The notes under the pieces are model-generated. The model did not search any database and was not told where the DNA came from. It saw nothing but the letters and a program-made list of their open reading frames with translations. Of a stretch of DNA of 64,000 nucleotides, positions 10,451 through 23,234 are shown in pieces. Every line of letters starts with the position of its first letter. Within the stretch, counting starts at the first letter, position 1. The position numbers were made by a program, and so were the translations under genes. The stretch comes from Oikopleura dioica (lineage: Eukaryota > Chordata > Appendicularia > Copelata > Oikopleuridae), in the NCBI GenBank assembly GCA_907165135.1, contig OU015567.1, positions 12,033,001 through 12,097,000 on the forward strand. Direction: 5' to 3'.

Positions 10451-11156
10451 TTATAAAATGTAAAAATCCATGTCTTCTTTGGGCAAAAAGCTCATGTATC
10501 TTTCAGCATGGGCAGTTCTGAATCCCTTTGAAATGGGCGGCGAGTATATAAGTAAGTAATTGCTCGAGAATCGCTTAGGAGAACTGTTTATCGTCTCGAT
10601 TGGGATTATCCGTTTTGGTAGAGCGTGAAGGCACCATCCTTTGAAGTGGCCCATGAGCTTGACTTTCGAGCAGATCATGGGAATCGCCAGATAGTGATTA
10701 TTTCTATCAATGAACCCATCGCATCAAGCAATCGTATCTTTATGTCGGCTAAGTAACAACACAGCCGAGATTTCACGCTTTCATTCACTCTCGGAAAATT
10801 GCTCTCTTTCTTGGTACTTGGCCAGAAAATCAACTCAGAAAATGAGCTTGCCTGAATCACAAAAATAGAACTGTAACTTAAATCATTACAGAAGACCGCC
10901 TCTGAAAATTCAGGATGCAAAAATCCTTCAGGAACATGGACATAGTCCAGCGGAAATTCGCTAAATCCTTCCCACAGCTAAATCTCCCCATCCGTCGCAA
11001 TCAAATCCTTCAGTTCGATGTCGAAAGTGCTTATTCGAGAAATTTGCGCATTCCTCAACGTCGCAAAACACGTTCTAAGTCAGCGATTACGTAAATGAAT
11101 CCTTCCGCACAAATGACAACTTTGGGGCACTTCCCAGCCAAAGATACCGTGACCTG
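10451..11156 (-). pseudogene. Kelch/beta-propeller-like gene, apparently frameshifted
   Basis: After TTTATTAG at 11157 the minus strand reads QVTVSLAGKCPKVVICAEGF and IYVIADLE, then NAQISRISTFDIELK, FSEFPLDYVHVPEGFLHPEF and IEIITIWRF, ending near 10451. Phrases such as 'pkvv...YvI...l' and 'RISTFDIELK...W' resemble kelch-type propeller repeats. A 30-nt GA-AG intron (10978-11007) would remove a stop and join ELK to LWEGF. A one-base shift near 11073-11076 still breaks the frame between DLE and the following TCFATLRNAQ, and another shift lies near 10678. It could be a decayed copy, or sequencing errors in a real gene. Kelch assignment is tentative. Confidence 0.4.
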
Positions 11157-14100
11157 CTAATAAATACGTCAGAAAGCGGGAAAATGGGGAACAACGGAGG
11201 GGGCAGCCGAACATGCGAAAATTGAGGGGATGATTGAGTGCTTCGTGAGTAGATTAAGGATAACAAGAGATGTTATAAATATTTTTAAAGAAGGAGTTTT
11301 TGTATTCAACTAAAAATAAAGCTTTGATAGGCGCCCCATCTTCCTCATCTGGAGGAAATCTCCTTCGAGTCCGATTTTCAAGAGCTGGCCGGAAAGGATT
11401 CGCCAAGTGCCTGGTTTGTTTCCGCAAAGGTGGCTAATTACTTCTTCAGATCGGCTCTCGAGTAACAGTGTGTATGTTTGGCATAAAGGGTAAGTCTAGC
11501 GTAGCGAGGCGAAAGTGACCCCGTGGGATCATCCGACGCTTTCAGGTGAATCAGCTCGCTAGAGGATTTACCTTTTCACAAAAGATGAAATGGTTACATA
11601 GATTTCACTTTACGGCCCTGCTTTGTAGAATTGGCAAAACTTCACTATCTATAGTCTATCTAGTCACCATTCTTCACTCATTATAAGACGCCTTAATCAA
11701 ACACTGGTTGAAGTGAAACTATTTCACCTTGGTTTCTAGAGCCGTCACGCTTCTGTCAATTTTTATTGATAAAAGGTAACATTATCGGAAAATTTTCTGT
11801 AGATTTAGCCGATCTGAGATTCGACTGACTCTTTCAAATCAAAATCGATAAGATGATTTCAATGAAGAAATATCATTTCTGAGATGAGAATCGCCGCCAA
11901 ACTCGCGACGGGGGAGGCCGCCTTTGATCAATTTGGGCGAGCGGCGACACGGGACTGTACTTGGACTTGTTACAGTTGGAAGTGGCCTAGTTTTCAGAGC
12001 GGAGATCTCACACTTTTATCGGAACTTGAGCGACTGTAGTTAATCGCAATAAACAAATACAAAGAGTGAGGAATACTTTTGAAACTCTAGTCGATGTCTT
12101 CTTGGAAATTCGAATTTTCAAATAGAGCATCAATTATTTCAATTTTCTCCGTACAAAGTACCATTTTCAGCATGATTTGCGGTAATCCTATTCCTCCTTC
12201 TCGACCATTTCGTGCATCACCAACCCTCAATGCTCGTCAATATTGCCCGTCGCCCCGGAAATGTGGATTCGGTTAATTATTTTTCGCCGTAGAAAATTAC
12301 GATTATTTGATTAAAAATGGCCCAGGCAAAGAGAGGAGGGGGACGGCGCGTTTTCCGCCGCTTCCGGAAGCGGCTGAGCGGCTCATTTAGGCTCAAGTTA
12401 GCTCGTGAAAGAGCTCACATTTCGCGCAACCCTCTAACAGAAAAAATTTCGGAAGTATCTACGCGCAAATTTGACGGGTGCTAGCGGCGGTCCTACTCCT
12501 GTGCAAACACTGTAATGTTTTAGTTTTTTAGATTTTGACTTCCTTCCAAGCCCACTCCAAAGCTCAAGCATTTTTACCAGAAAGGTCAAAATTAAAAAAA
12601 TGAAAGCATCAATTATCAAAATTGAAAGCAAGCAGAATTGAAGGCAACAAAATAAGGGACCAACGGTCATTATAGATTTTTGAACCTTCTGCGAAGGCTT
12701 TTTAGTGTCAATAATTAAGTCGATTAAGCTTACAAAAATATCATCGAAAAGAGATTGCGAAAATATTTACTGTTCAAAGGAGAAAATGATAGTTGGAAGG
12801 AAAAGCTGTTTTGAAATTTAAGTAAATATATTCCGATGATCATCTTTGTGATTAAAATAATTAATAAGAAAAAATCAACGAGATGCTCATGAATTACCTT
12901 TATCAGAAAAGTAAACGCACTTAACGGTACATTTCTGAACCAAAAACTGCTCAATTCTGACTTTGATTAACTTTCTACTGATCAAAGAAAACTCCGATCG
13001 ACACCTCCCGAAGCACTCATATTTATTAGCTGCTAATCACATGTCAGCCACGCTCAGAACCCCTAAATCGGAAGCGCACCTCCCCTACCGATACATTTTT
13101 GCGCACAAGAGCGCGCACTGTTCGTGGCGCTGTTTAGCGAGCGCACGCGCATTGCCGCGCTCTGCGATTTTCGTTTTGACTCGGATCGCGCTGATCGCTT
13201 CGATTATCAGTAGCTACCAGTATTGTGCAAGTGCGATTTTAAGAAAGAAAAGAAACTTTGCTTTTTTGATGATTCTTGAGAGCTATTAAGAAAATTTAAC
13301 TGAAATCAAAGAAGAGAACAAGAAGAGATCCTCTGGAGATAACAACAAAAAAGGTAAAAATACGACCATAACTGTTTATTTTTGTTTTCGTCAATTGTCA
13401 AAGGTTTTTTTATACGAAAAATTTCGCAGTACGATTCTTATTGTTGATTTTATCTAGTTAAAAGTGCGACTGAAAAATTTGATTTTGAATAATTGACAGC
13501 CAGATAACTAAGTAATCTGGCCAGATCTTTGTCCTTTTTTTGATGATCAAGCTCAAGTCTTGAGCTCCAGATCCTGTGCCCCTCTTTTTTTCACGCTTGC
13601 CTAAAGAGACAATTACGGAGCTTATGGGGTCCACGGATCAATTTTATGAGTGACATTACGGTTGATTTTCGATAACGCTGGTTCGCTGAACTAGGCCACT
13701 TTTTACAACATGTTTATTATGATAGTTTTCTTTCCTCCGCGGCTGTGAGTTTTGGCTCCTGATGCGATTTCGCTGATCATTTTTATGGGCCCTTGCCTGT
13801 CCAAAATTTTCTCGGACGCGCGTGGCCGAACAACTCGTCAACTGTGACAAATACTTGTGGTAATTGTTGTTTTACATTCGATAACCACGCGGATATTGTA
13901 TATTCGTTATCTATTTGGACAACTCCTCAACCGTGCTACCCCTAAGAAAATATTGAACTGGCCTTTTCGCTTATTTAGTCTCCTAATTTGCCTCTAATTC
14001 CAGTCAACGGAACTGTTTCTGAGATTTTTCTAGCGCCCTTTCGACGAAACAAAACACCCCCTACTTTTGGGTCAATTAGCGACCGTGGTCAGAAATATAA

Positions 14101-16856
14101 ACGGAAGCCCTTAAACGAGTGTAAATTCCACTCTTCGAGGCTTTTCCGGCCTTTGTCTCTCGCCCACAGTCATCATTTGGGATTTACGCGTGTCTCAAAA
14201 CGATTCCCAGAAATTCTAAATTTCAGTAATCACAAAAAATATGGGTTGTTATTTTAACCCCCCTGCTTGAGCCAAAAACGCTCCCCTAAAAAAAGCAATG
14301 CAGATGCTTGTATGTTCTTGAAATACAGTATTCAGCAGATACAGTGCTTTGGCAGTGACCTTGATGAATTTTCTAGAGTCCATCGTGGTCAAATGCATTT
14401 TTTATCGCTGCCATTTTTTATTTTGCCTGGCGCGGATTCTTGCATTAGGCTCTTGTCAAACAGGTGTTGCCTCCGATAATAATCATGTTCGCCCATGTTC
14501 CCAATATGTACCTATAAATATAAAAGCTGCACGGCTGGGGGAAGTGTGGACAAGCCAGTAACTCATCAATACTCCAATACAAATCACACGCCTCAGGCTA
14601 GTGGCTAAAAATAATTTCCAAGATTGACAGCAATAAATTTAACCCACCACAATTCGCGGTCACTGCCAAAATTAGCACTGAATAGGTCAACCATAGTATC
14701 ACTTGAGATTTTAATTAGATTTTCGCGCTACTTCCTATTTTTAGGGTTTCGAAAAAAAAATTCGATAAATGGACAAACATGATGTCCCTCAGAGGTGCAA
14801 ATTTAGCTCGCTGCGGGTGTTTTTGTTGATTCTGTCCCAAATAATCGCCGCGCACAGTTGCCAATTATGTTCTTGGAAGGGTTGATTCGGGTTAAACCAA
14901 TATTGGCCTAGCCCAAAGTTCCACAACTGCCAACACATCCGAAAAATGCGCACTTCCGCCAAGCTTAGCGCCCATAAACTTCCCCATAAAGCCAAGCGAA
15001 AAGTTGGCGCGAATCAAAACTAACCACATAGCATTCGAGCTGCCACCGGTTGGTCAAGCGCGAAATATGCGGTTGATCCCCTTAGAAATTAGGGTCCCAG
15101 CAAGTGGGCGATAAAATAGTTATGTCGAATTCCACGGTTGTCAGTGGAGACATTCAATCGACGATTATTTTTCTTCAAAAAATTGGAGATCGTTGACAAT
15201 GACCATTTCCGGGAAAGGCGACAGCGGAGGGTTAACAATGCCTTATCCAGGAAAACTTTTTTCCGCTGGTGAAAAGTAGTAGATGCTCGGAAATAGAGGA
15301 GTATTTATGATAATGATCACAGCAGGGCGCCTGATAAAAGTTGAAATGGAGATCGATTTGATCCGCTAGATGAACCCGCTTCTTCAGAATACAAAAATAG
15401 AAAAGAAAAATGTTCTTTACTACTCCTTACTATCGACCCTTACCTTACTTAAAGCTCTCACGGTATCGGCACACGCCAGGCTTTTTGTCTGATAATGCCA
15501 GCTTTTTATCAAAGCCGACACGACCCCAGCCCATATGTTTTTAAAATAACTTTCAGCAACCATTCAACCCCTCAATTTTACAAATTTCTTGGCAAAGGGG
15601 ATGTTCCCATCAACAAAAATAATTGTATTAATTGGCGGATGGCGACAATTTACTCCTGCGCATCATTAATTGTCAGTTTTTTGCTTTTGAAGGGCCGCAA
15701 TTTCCCGCGCTTTGATCCGATTCGAAATGCCCGCTCTCACCGATTTTCGAAAATTGTTACGCGCCAAGTTTAAAAATAGCTATTCTTTAACTTTTATTTT
15801 CTCAAAGTCAATAATTACTCATTTTGAAAATGTTGATTTGGAATTCTAGCTTCGTATCTGATTAATGTTTTACATGCAATTTCTTGGTACTTTGGGTAAA
15901 ATGTGCAGACCCCATCTGTGCTGCCCATCTGCCATCGTTAGCGCCGCTAAACCTCCAAATACCCACGAATCGTGAAATTTTTAGTTCTCATGGAATTCAA
16001 GCTCCAATTGTGAGAAAAAAGAGACATAACATTTTTGGACAGAGATTGATTTTTTATTTACGTTTGGAGCGGATGAGATCAAAGTGCGACTGAGCCAGCT
16101 ACTCATACAGAAAAATCTAGAGCAAGTACACTTTTTTTTAGGTGGGAAAATTTTTGATTTCAGCGCCAGATTCGGCTGGCTGCCAAGGGCGCGCACCGGA
16201 ACTGGAAGATCACGAGGTCACGTGGCGGGTTAATTCGAAATCTTGGAGAGCATTTACCAGTATTCAGAAATAGAATGAGTATTGGCTCGGCTTATTGAGC
16301 TGCTTGAGGGGCACAAACGGTGTCAATAACTGTGCCCTGTGGGAGCTGTTGACGCCTAACGCGGTCAAAATCTCATTTATTGTCATTTTTTCGCTTTTGT
16401 TTCGTCGATTGGTGCCCAAATAGCGTCGCGCTGAAGGGGTCCTCATACCTTTTTTCGCGCTATACAAAAATTGTTAACAAAAAATAAGGCTCTTGAGGGG
16501 TTCAGGCCTCGTGACCACGAGACGTTTAGGCGCAGGGGTGCGATACTTTTTTTGTTTTATATTTGCCTATGTAAATATGCCCAAACTTCCGGGAAGGAGG
16601 TAAGTACCGTTTTAAAGACTCAAAACTTTGACCCGTGTCGTTTCTAAAATCGGTCTTTTGGAGGAACAACAAATCATAATTGATCACACCAGTCCCGGCA
16701 CACGAGTTAATGCCGGTTTTGCACGCAGGCAGTCGTAAAAACGCATGACGGATAGGGGGGTTAATTCGTCAAATGCGCGTCTTACTTTCCGCCCCTGTCA
16801 CCTGATGAGTGTTCTTTTTCATGCCGGTTTTAAATTGCTCCTTTCAGGAAACGAAA
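11157..16856. other. Long non-coding interval upstream of the nephrin-like gene
   Basis: About 5.7 kb without a convincing gene. Isolated splice-like signals occur (for example GGTAAGTC at 11488 and CTTTCAG near 11546), but no chain of coding exons follows. GGTTAAC/GGGTTAAT-type words recur, including an identical GGGTTAATTCG near 16226 and 16758. It may hold cis-regulatory DNA for the receptor gene downstream; this is inference. Confidence 0.5.
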
Positions 16857-19800
16857 ATGCTGATACTCCATCTACTTGGGCACTTGGCGGCCCAAGCGAC
16901 TGCTTCTCAGTGGTTTTTGCAGCCGACAACGAATATCGCGAAAAATGGAAGTGAAGAAACACGAGTCCATTGCTCGACAAAGTCAAAAGCTAACCAGGTA
17001 AATAAACAACAGTAAATTTCCATATGGTAGATTTTGCGTTAATAAAACCGCCATCTGTGGAGTGGGCCGATCTTGTTAGGATAATATACGGGCGATATGA
17101 GGGATCAGACGGCAGAAAGAGACTGTAAGCGACAGTAAATCTTACCGCCATGATTTTCAGGTCACGTGGTTCTTCCAGCCTGCCGATGACTTCAACTGGA
17201 TCACGGTCAAAGCCTTCCCCAGCCAGGATTACGTAACGATCTACGACAAGTACACAAGATACAGTGTCAACGAGGGCCTCACATCCGTCGATAATCAAAT
17301 GGGTAAGTGCTTCTCCCTCCCGCTTCATATGTCCGAGGCGTGTTATGTTAACACCTTAGCGCAAGTGGTGCCGTTTTTCATCGCACAAGTACCCCGACTC
17401 TATCATTCATCGTCAAAAAAGAGCTCGCGCGGCGAAGTTTTGGAAACAAAACCTTTTTCTTCCGCCAAATTTTCAAATTTGCATCCATTTTCCCATGCTC
17501 TCACAAAAAAAAGGGGTTAAATTTAACCTGTCGCTCAGAATATAACTCCGCGGCGGGATGAAGCAGGCGGGGATCGACGATGACAGCCGCTGATCCTTTC
17601 GGTTTTTTTCGGAAATGCAGAAAAAGGCCAAGGAGGGTTAACGATTATTGGCAGTGAATATTTGATAGGTTGCAAACAACTATTTGCTAAATTTGATCAC
17701 ATGGGGTGGAACTAAGCTGCGGCCGGCGGCTGCGGGTGGGGAAAATATGTTTTTGCGATTTCCGGTTTAAGAACAAGGTGATCAGTTCTAATCACATGAC
17801 AAGCATGGGTAGCATTTCGCGGAGACACCAGAGCCGGAAATTCAAAGCGCATTTGACAATATATCCTGATTTTACATGGCTCTTAGGTCTAAAAAAAAAA
17901 CTAGAGCGTTTTTAATCCGGAAATTTTTTCGCTGCGGTGGAATAAAATTTTTCATATTTGTCGAGCTGGCAAAAAGTTCCCAGAAATTATTGCCTATAAT
18001 CTTTGCTCGCCAGTTTGGGCATCCGCCAAAGACCAATATAAAATCCCTTCTCAATGGCTCATAAGTCTAATGGCTCATTTTGAGGCAGGCATTTAAACGT
18101 TTATATCCGGAACTTGCATTTTTCTTCAATTTGGGGCTATCGACTTGTGGTTTTCTTTTGAAATTGAGGATATAATATTCACTCAACGTATTGGGGTTTT
18201 ATTTGGTTAATTTCCCTTCTGCATGAGAGTGAATTATTCATCCCGGCGCATTATCTAATTGATATATTATCTTATGAGAAAGTGCATGTACACATAGTTA
18301 TGTTTTTTCAGCCCTTTTTGAATAATAGATCAGGGTCGTTCTTCTCAGAATTCGTTAAAAAGGGGGAGACGCTCCCTTCGGTACTTAGGGCAATCAAAAG
18401 AAGCTTGATGAATGGGCTGAGCTCTGATCCCTTTTCGCAGCCATTCCCAGCCGATAATGGGTATTCGGCGGTGTTTGGTGTTGTGGCTGGTGCAATCGGC
18501 TAATCCGCGACCTTAGCACCACTTAGGCCCACTTTCGAACACAAGCACATTTTCAAAGGGCGATTTAGGTAAAAACTCGAAATTAAAAATTCGCGGTAGC
18601 CGGATTAATTTTTCGAGATGATTTTTGAATTTAGGCACCATGTAAATAACCTTCAAAGGTCGCATGCATAAATAATCGAGAGCTTTCGGAAAACAAAAAA
18701 ATCCGCGGCCAGCTCGGATCCAGATCGAGGGCCAAGTAACTGACAAATATGAGCTGATATGAAAAACACACATGCACAAAAGAAATTCCTGGACAGCGCC
18801 AAGTTGTTCTGAAAGCGTGTCCCAAAATAATGTCAAAGCATTATTGTAACAATGTCTATTCAGTTTACGCTTACGATCTTGTCATTTCTCCAGTGGCTTG
18901 GGAAGACCGAGGGCGATGGAAGTGCGAAGTCGATCTTGGAAAACACGGTCTGCTCACTTCTGCAATCGGAGATCTTGAAGTTGAAATGCCTCTGACTTCT
19001 GTTGACTTGGAAACTACTGATTTCTCCGGAAGCATCCTCGTTGACAAAGACGACGATGTTCAAATCAAATGCTCTACCTCTGCCACTTTCCCCGCTCCAA
19101 ACGGAATTGAAATTCTCATCGGATCCGCCAAACTCAGCAATATCCAAATTCAAGAGCAGCGTTCTGGCTCGCTGACAAAACTCACCGCCATTGGAAAGTT
19201 GACCAACGTGCCTGTTGACTATCAAAATCAACGCATCACATGCTCTTCAAGCTGGACAGGAACGATGGACACGGCCGAATTCAGCGACATTGCCAGCTTG
19301 ACGGTCTTCCACGCGCCGGAATCCCTTTCAATCGCCGCCAACACCGTTAAATATGGACAATTGCTCGTCGCCACGTGTAATGAACGGTAAGTTAATATAT
19401 TCACCCTTTGCCGATTTAACCCTGATGTTTAGCATCAAAGGAAACCCTACGCCGACGTTCGAGTGGCGCCTGGATGGGCGATTTATGGGCAATGGAAAAA
19501 CGTTGGAAGCAAAAGTGTCCGAGAGTGACGACCGCAAAGTGCTTGAATGCACGGCAATCCACCAACCGCTCAAAGGAGCAACCCAGCGTGTCAAGACGAC
19601 AAGCCAAATCCGCGTTGAATGTAAGTCAAAATAATTATGCTTTCGCCTGAATAGCAATGTACAGTAGTGGCAAGAATATTAAACTTTATTTCGCGCTGAT
19701 TGCCAACACGCAAGATTGTCGTTCAATTAGTCCCGCCCTTCACAACACTGACATGCGGCAATATGTTTAATTTATTATAAACTTTATTATAATAGTAACG

Positions 19801-22580
19801 GCATGTGTGCCCAAACACAATAAATTCACATGCCAGTGCGAATTAAGAAAAAAGTCTTGCTTTAGTTGAACTCGTTAATTAGCTTATCTCAAGATATGAA
19901 TAAAATAAACTGTGTGCCCAAATGGTGGCTAATAAATTATTAAGATCCTCCTGCTGCGGACTCGCTGCGTGCCCAACAACGCAACTTCGGAGATGTTGTC
20001 GAAGTAACGTGTCAATCTGGCGCCGCTTTTCCCGCTGTCGACCTCGAAATATTGCTCAGTAGTGAGCTCGCCGAAGCGGTAGTGCTGCCACAGGATCAAA
20101 AAGCGCGCCGCGGGGGCTTCCTGACCTCGCGAAAGGTCACCCTTCCGAAAACCGCCGGAAATCACAATCAAAAAATCACCTGTATCCAGTCCTGGGGCGG
20201 TGGCGTATTCAAACAGTCCGTGGACGAGCTTGTCAAAGTCGAACATGCCCCGCGAGACGTGCGACTTGTCCTCGATGACGAAATCAAAGTCGGCGAAAAT
20301 CGAATTGGTTGCACTGCGGTCGGCGGGTACCCCTCCGTTCTTCCTGATGACGTCTCATTCTTCAAAGGCGATTCACTTCTCAAGACCAAAAAGGAGGCTG
20401 AAAACGACTCAGTGTTCACCGTCATTACTCTCGATAAAAGCGATAACGGAGAAGAACTAAGCTGCCAGCTCCGTCATCCCGACTTGGAAAGCAACCTCAA
20501 AGCCACTACTTCCCTTGAAGTCACATTCTCTCCCGAAAAGCTGAATATTCTCATGGATAAAGAAATCTACAACACTGACGACACGATCAAGTTCACTGTC
20601 AATGTTGGCCCGACCTACCCACTGCCAAAAATACTTTGTTCAAAGACAATCTTCTCCGGAGAATCCATCGAACTCACTCCTACGTCATCAAATCCGTCTC
20701 CCGCGCTTCCATATGGATTCACCGTTACTGAAACATATGACGTTTTCGCATCATTTCTCGACCACGAAGCCATCCTGTCCTGCACTGTCGCTGACAAAAC
20801 CGTTGAGCAAACCCTGTCCGTGCTTACTAAACCAACATTCATCAACGACAGAGTTTTTGAAGTCAAAGAAGGCGAGGAGGAATTCAAAATTAACCTTTTT
20901 GAAGTCATTCGAGCAAATCCACCTATCACTGAAGCGAGCTGGCGCCGGGCTGAAGCCAGATCTCGATCCTTTGACGCCACAAATGGAGTTCTTTTACTCA
21001 AAAAGATCACGAAGAACACAGCTGGAGAATATTTTATCGACAGTGGAGATTCGGGAGCTTCTGGGACAATTTCCATCAATGTCTTGACAGCTCCAGAAAT
21101 CACTATCGATGGAGTGACTGAGCTTAAAAAGGGAGACAAGTTGACTCTTGAGTGCATGGCTGAAGGTTATCCAACACCTGAAATTGAGTGGATCAACAAA
21201 CTCGGCGAGAAAATTGATTCTGACGGAATTCTCATCGTCGATGAAATTTCAAAACCATCTGAATTCACCTGCAAAGCTTCCAACTCCCACTCAACTCGAT
21301 CTGTTACAACTCAAGTAACCGTTGCTTTTGCTCCAAAAGTAAGCGCTGTTGAACCCCGAGTCCTTGTTGTCTCCGAAGAAAATGACAGCATCGTTCGAAT
21401 CAGCTGTGCTGTCCTAGCCGAGCCTCCAGTGTCATCTCTACGATTTATCTCACCAAGCGGAATTGCATCGTTTGGACACTTTGACGGTGAAGTCTGGTCG
21501 CGAGACTTGGACAGAATGAGTTTGATGAACAATTTCGGTGCATGGACTTGCGTCGGCGAAAACGATTATGGAAAGTCGCAGGCTGAAATTACTGTTGTAA
21601 AAGCTGGCGCTCCAGATAAAGTTGAAAACCTTCGACTAAACGATCATTCTGGAAGCTCGGGCATCCTGACTTGGACCAGTGGATTCGACAATGGATACGA
21701 ACAGAAATTCAGAGTTCAACTCAAATCTGCTGATCGAATTGAAAAATTCTCAACCGTGCGAACTGAAGTGCCACTCATGAATCTTACAGCGCAAGAATAC
21801 ACTGCTACAGTTTGGGCAGTAAATGAGAAGGGCAGTTCTATTCCAGTTGAACTCAGCTTCAATGCTTCCCCACAGGCTTTGACTGGAAGTGTTTATGCAA
21901 TGTCCTACGCTCTTGGATTCATCCTTGTCTTCGCTCTGATCGTCGTTGCGATTTTCTTGTACAAGGGTCATCGACAAAGAGGACTCAAATATCCAACCAA
22001 GCCAAACCGTAAGTTTGTCTCTAAAAAATAAACGCTTATTTTTCCCCTAGAATCCGATACAGATCGCTCAAGTCTGCCAGAATCCGAAGCGCTTGTAAAA
22101 CCGACAAGCATCGCCGGGGGAAACATCTTCGAAATTAACCCTGATGATCTCAGCCCTCCACTTGACTCAAGATCCGACTCTGACCGTAAGTTCTACTTTT
22201 CAATTGCCGATCATTTATTTTCATATTGTAGATATGTTGAGATTTTACTCCTTGACGAAAGAACAGTCTCAAAACGGAATCCTCGTCGATCATTTTGGAA
22301 ACCCAGACCAGCTTGATTACAATTTCCTGCCAAAAGCACCTGCTTCTGAAGCTAACTGCCGCCACCACCAGCTTGTTATTACCGATAGAAGCTATACGAC
22401 ATTACCAAAGGTAAACTTTGGTAATTTTTCTATTTCATCTAACATTTCTTCTAGCTCTTAGCCGATACAACAAGTGGCTACTGCAGCTCAAACTCATCCA
22501 ACTCGAACCAAATGAGACGATCTCAAAGCTACCAAAGCCGCAGAAGCAGAATCAAATCATCAGAAGGCGTACTTGTTTAA
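16857..22580 (+). CDS. Nephrin-like Ig/FN3 single-pass adhesion receptor, 1165 aa
   Basis: Eight exons: 16857-16997, 17161-17302, 18864-19386, 19433-19620, 19945-22008, 22051-22185, 22232-22410 and 22455-22580. All borders are GT-AG, all phases agree, and the sum is 1165 codons plus stop. The ATG follows a CTTTCAG and opens a signal peptide (MLILHLLGHLAAQATA). About nine Ig-like domains follow (for example DRGRWKC; KLTLECMAEGYPTPEIEW; YGQLLVATC...TPTFEW); the sixth and seventh lack some canonical cysteines. Then come one FN3 domain (APDKVENLRL...YTATVWAVNEKGSS), a helix at about residues 985-1010 (LGFILVFALIVVAIFLY), and a Ser/Tyr-rich tail of about 155 aa ending EGVLV, a possible hydrophobic PDZ ligand. 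The Ig-array plus one FN3 plus tail layout and length match nephrin better than kirrel (five Ig). AATAAA at 22700-22705. Confidence 0.9.
17303..18863 (+). other. Large intron 2 of the nephrin-like gene (1561 nt)
   Basis: It runs from GTAAGT to TCTATTCAG and joins exons in phase 1. It is more than 30 times longer than most introns in this gene (42-46 nt). It holds several GGTTAA-type words (AGGGGTTAAATTTAACC near 17512, GGGTTAACGATT near 17636). A regulatory role is possible but unproven. Confidence 0.6.
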
Positions 22581-22699
22581 ATAACCGCTCTTTTAAACTT
22601 TGTAAATTTTTTGTATATTGTTGTTAATTATTATTTACAAAAAATGTTCATTTTATGTATATAAGACCTGCTCTCACATCACTGTACCATTCCAAGCCG

Positions 22700-22705
22700 A
22701 ATAAA
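22700..22705 (+). terminator. Polyadenylation signal of the nephrin-like gene
   Basis: AATAAA about 120 bp after the stop codon; a second AATAAA follows within 10 bp. Confidence 0.6.
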
Positions 22706-23234
22706 CAATAAACTCAACGAGAAATTATTATTATGTATTTCTTCTGAAGCAGCAACCAAAGTCAACTTAGTTTCGCTGGTTCATGTTCTAACCAGTGCAC
22801 CAACTTGAAATTTTGCAACGAGAAGATATTGTTGAGCGCTTAATTTGAAAGGCCTCGCCATTGCTTCTATTGAGAACAGTTTACCAATTTACATGGCTCT
22901 TGAAAAATACGAATAGGATAGTTATTAAAATGACTGAAGGGGATGTATTTTTATCGCTCAGAATTAAGCAAATGCTAACCCTTAGAATAACAATCAATTA
23001 TCTCGAGGGCGAGCGCGTGGTAGAGCACTTATATTTGGTTTTAACCAGACCAAACGGTCGGACAAGATCGCCTTGTTAGAAATATGAAAAAGCTAAAGTA
23101 TATTTTATTTTTTCTTCGAACTCATGTAGAATGCTACTGATGTGAGAGCTCTAAAGAAATATTCAGAGAAAAAATTACTTGAAGAAAGTTAACGATTTAA
23201 ACAATACATACATTCTTGAGAGCTCTTAAAAGTG

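Noticed and set aside
10240-10521. Plus-strand 93-codon frame over the GC-rich hairpins
   Set aside because: Its composition is that of the hairpin cassette, not of a protein.
11340-11560. Possible exons near 11.35-11.55 kb (SFESDFQELAGKDSPSAWFV and a following GTAAGT/TTTCAG pair)
   Set aside because: The intron needed between them would be about 20 nt and no further exon chain or family match appears.
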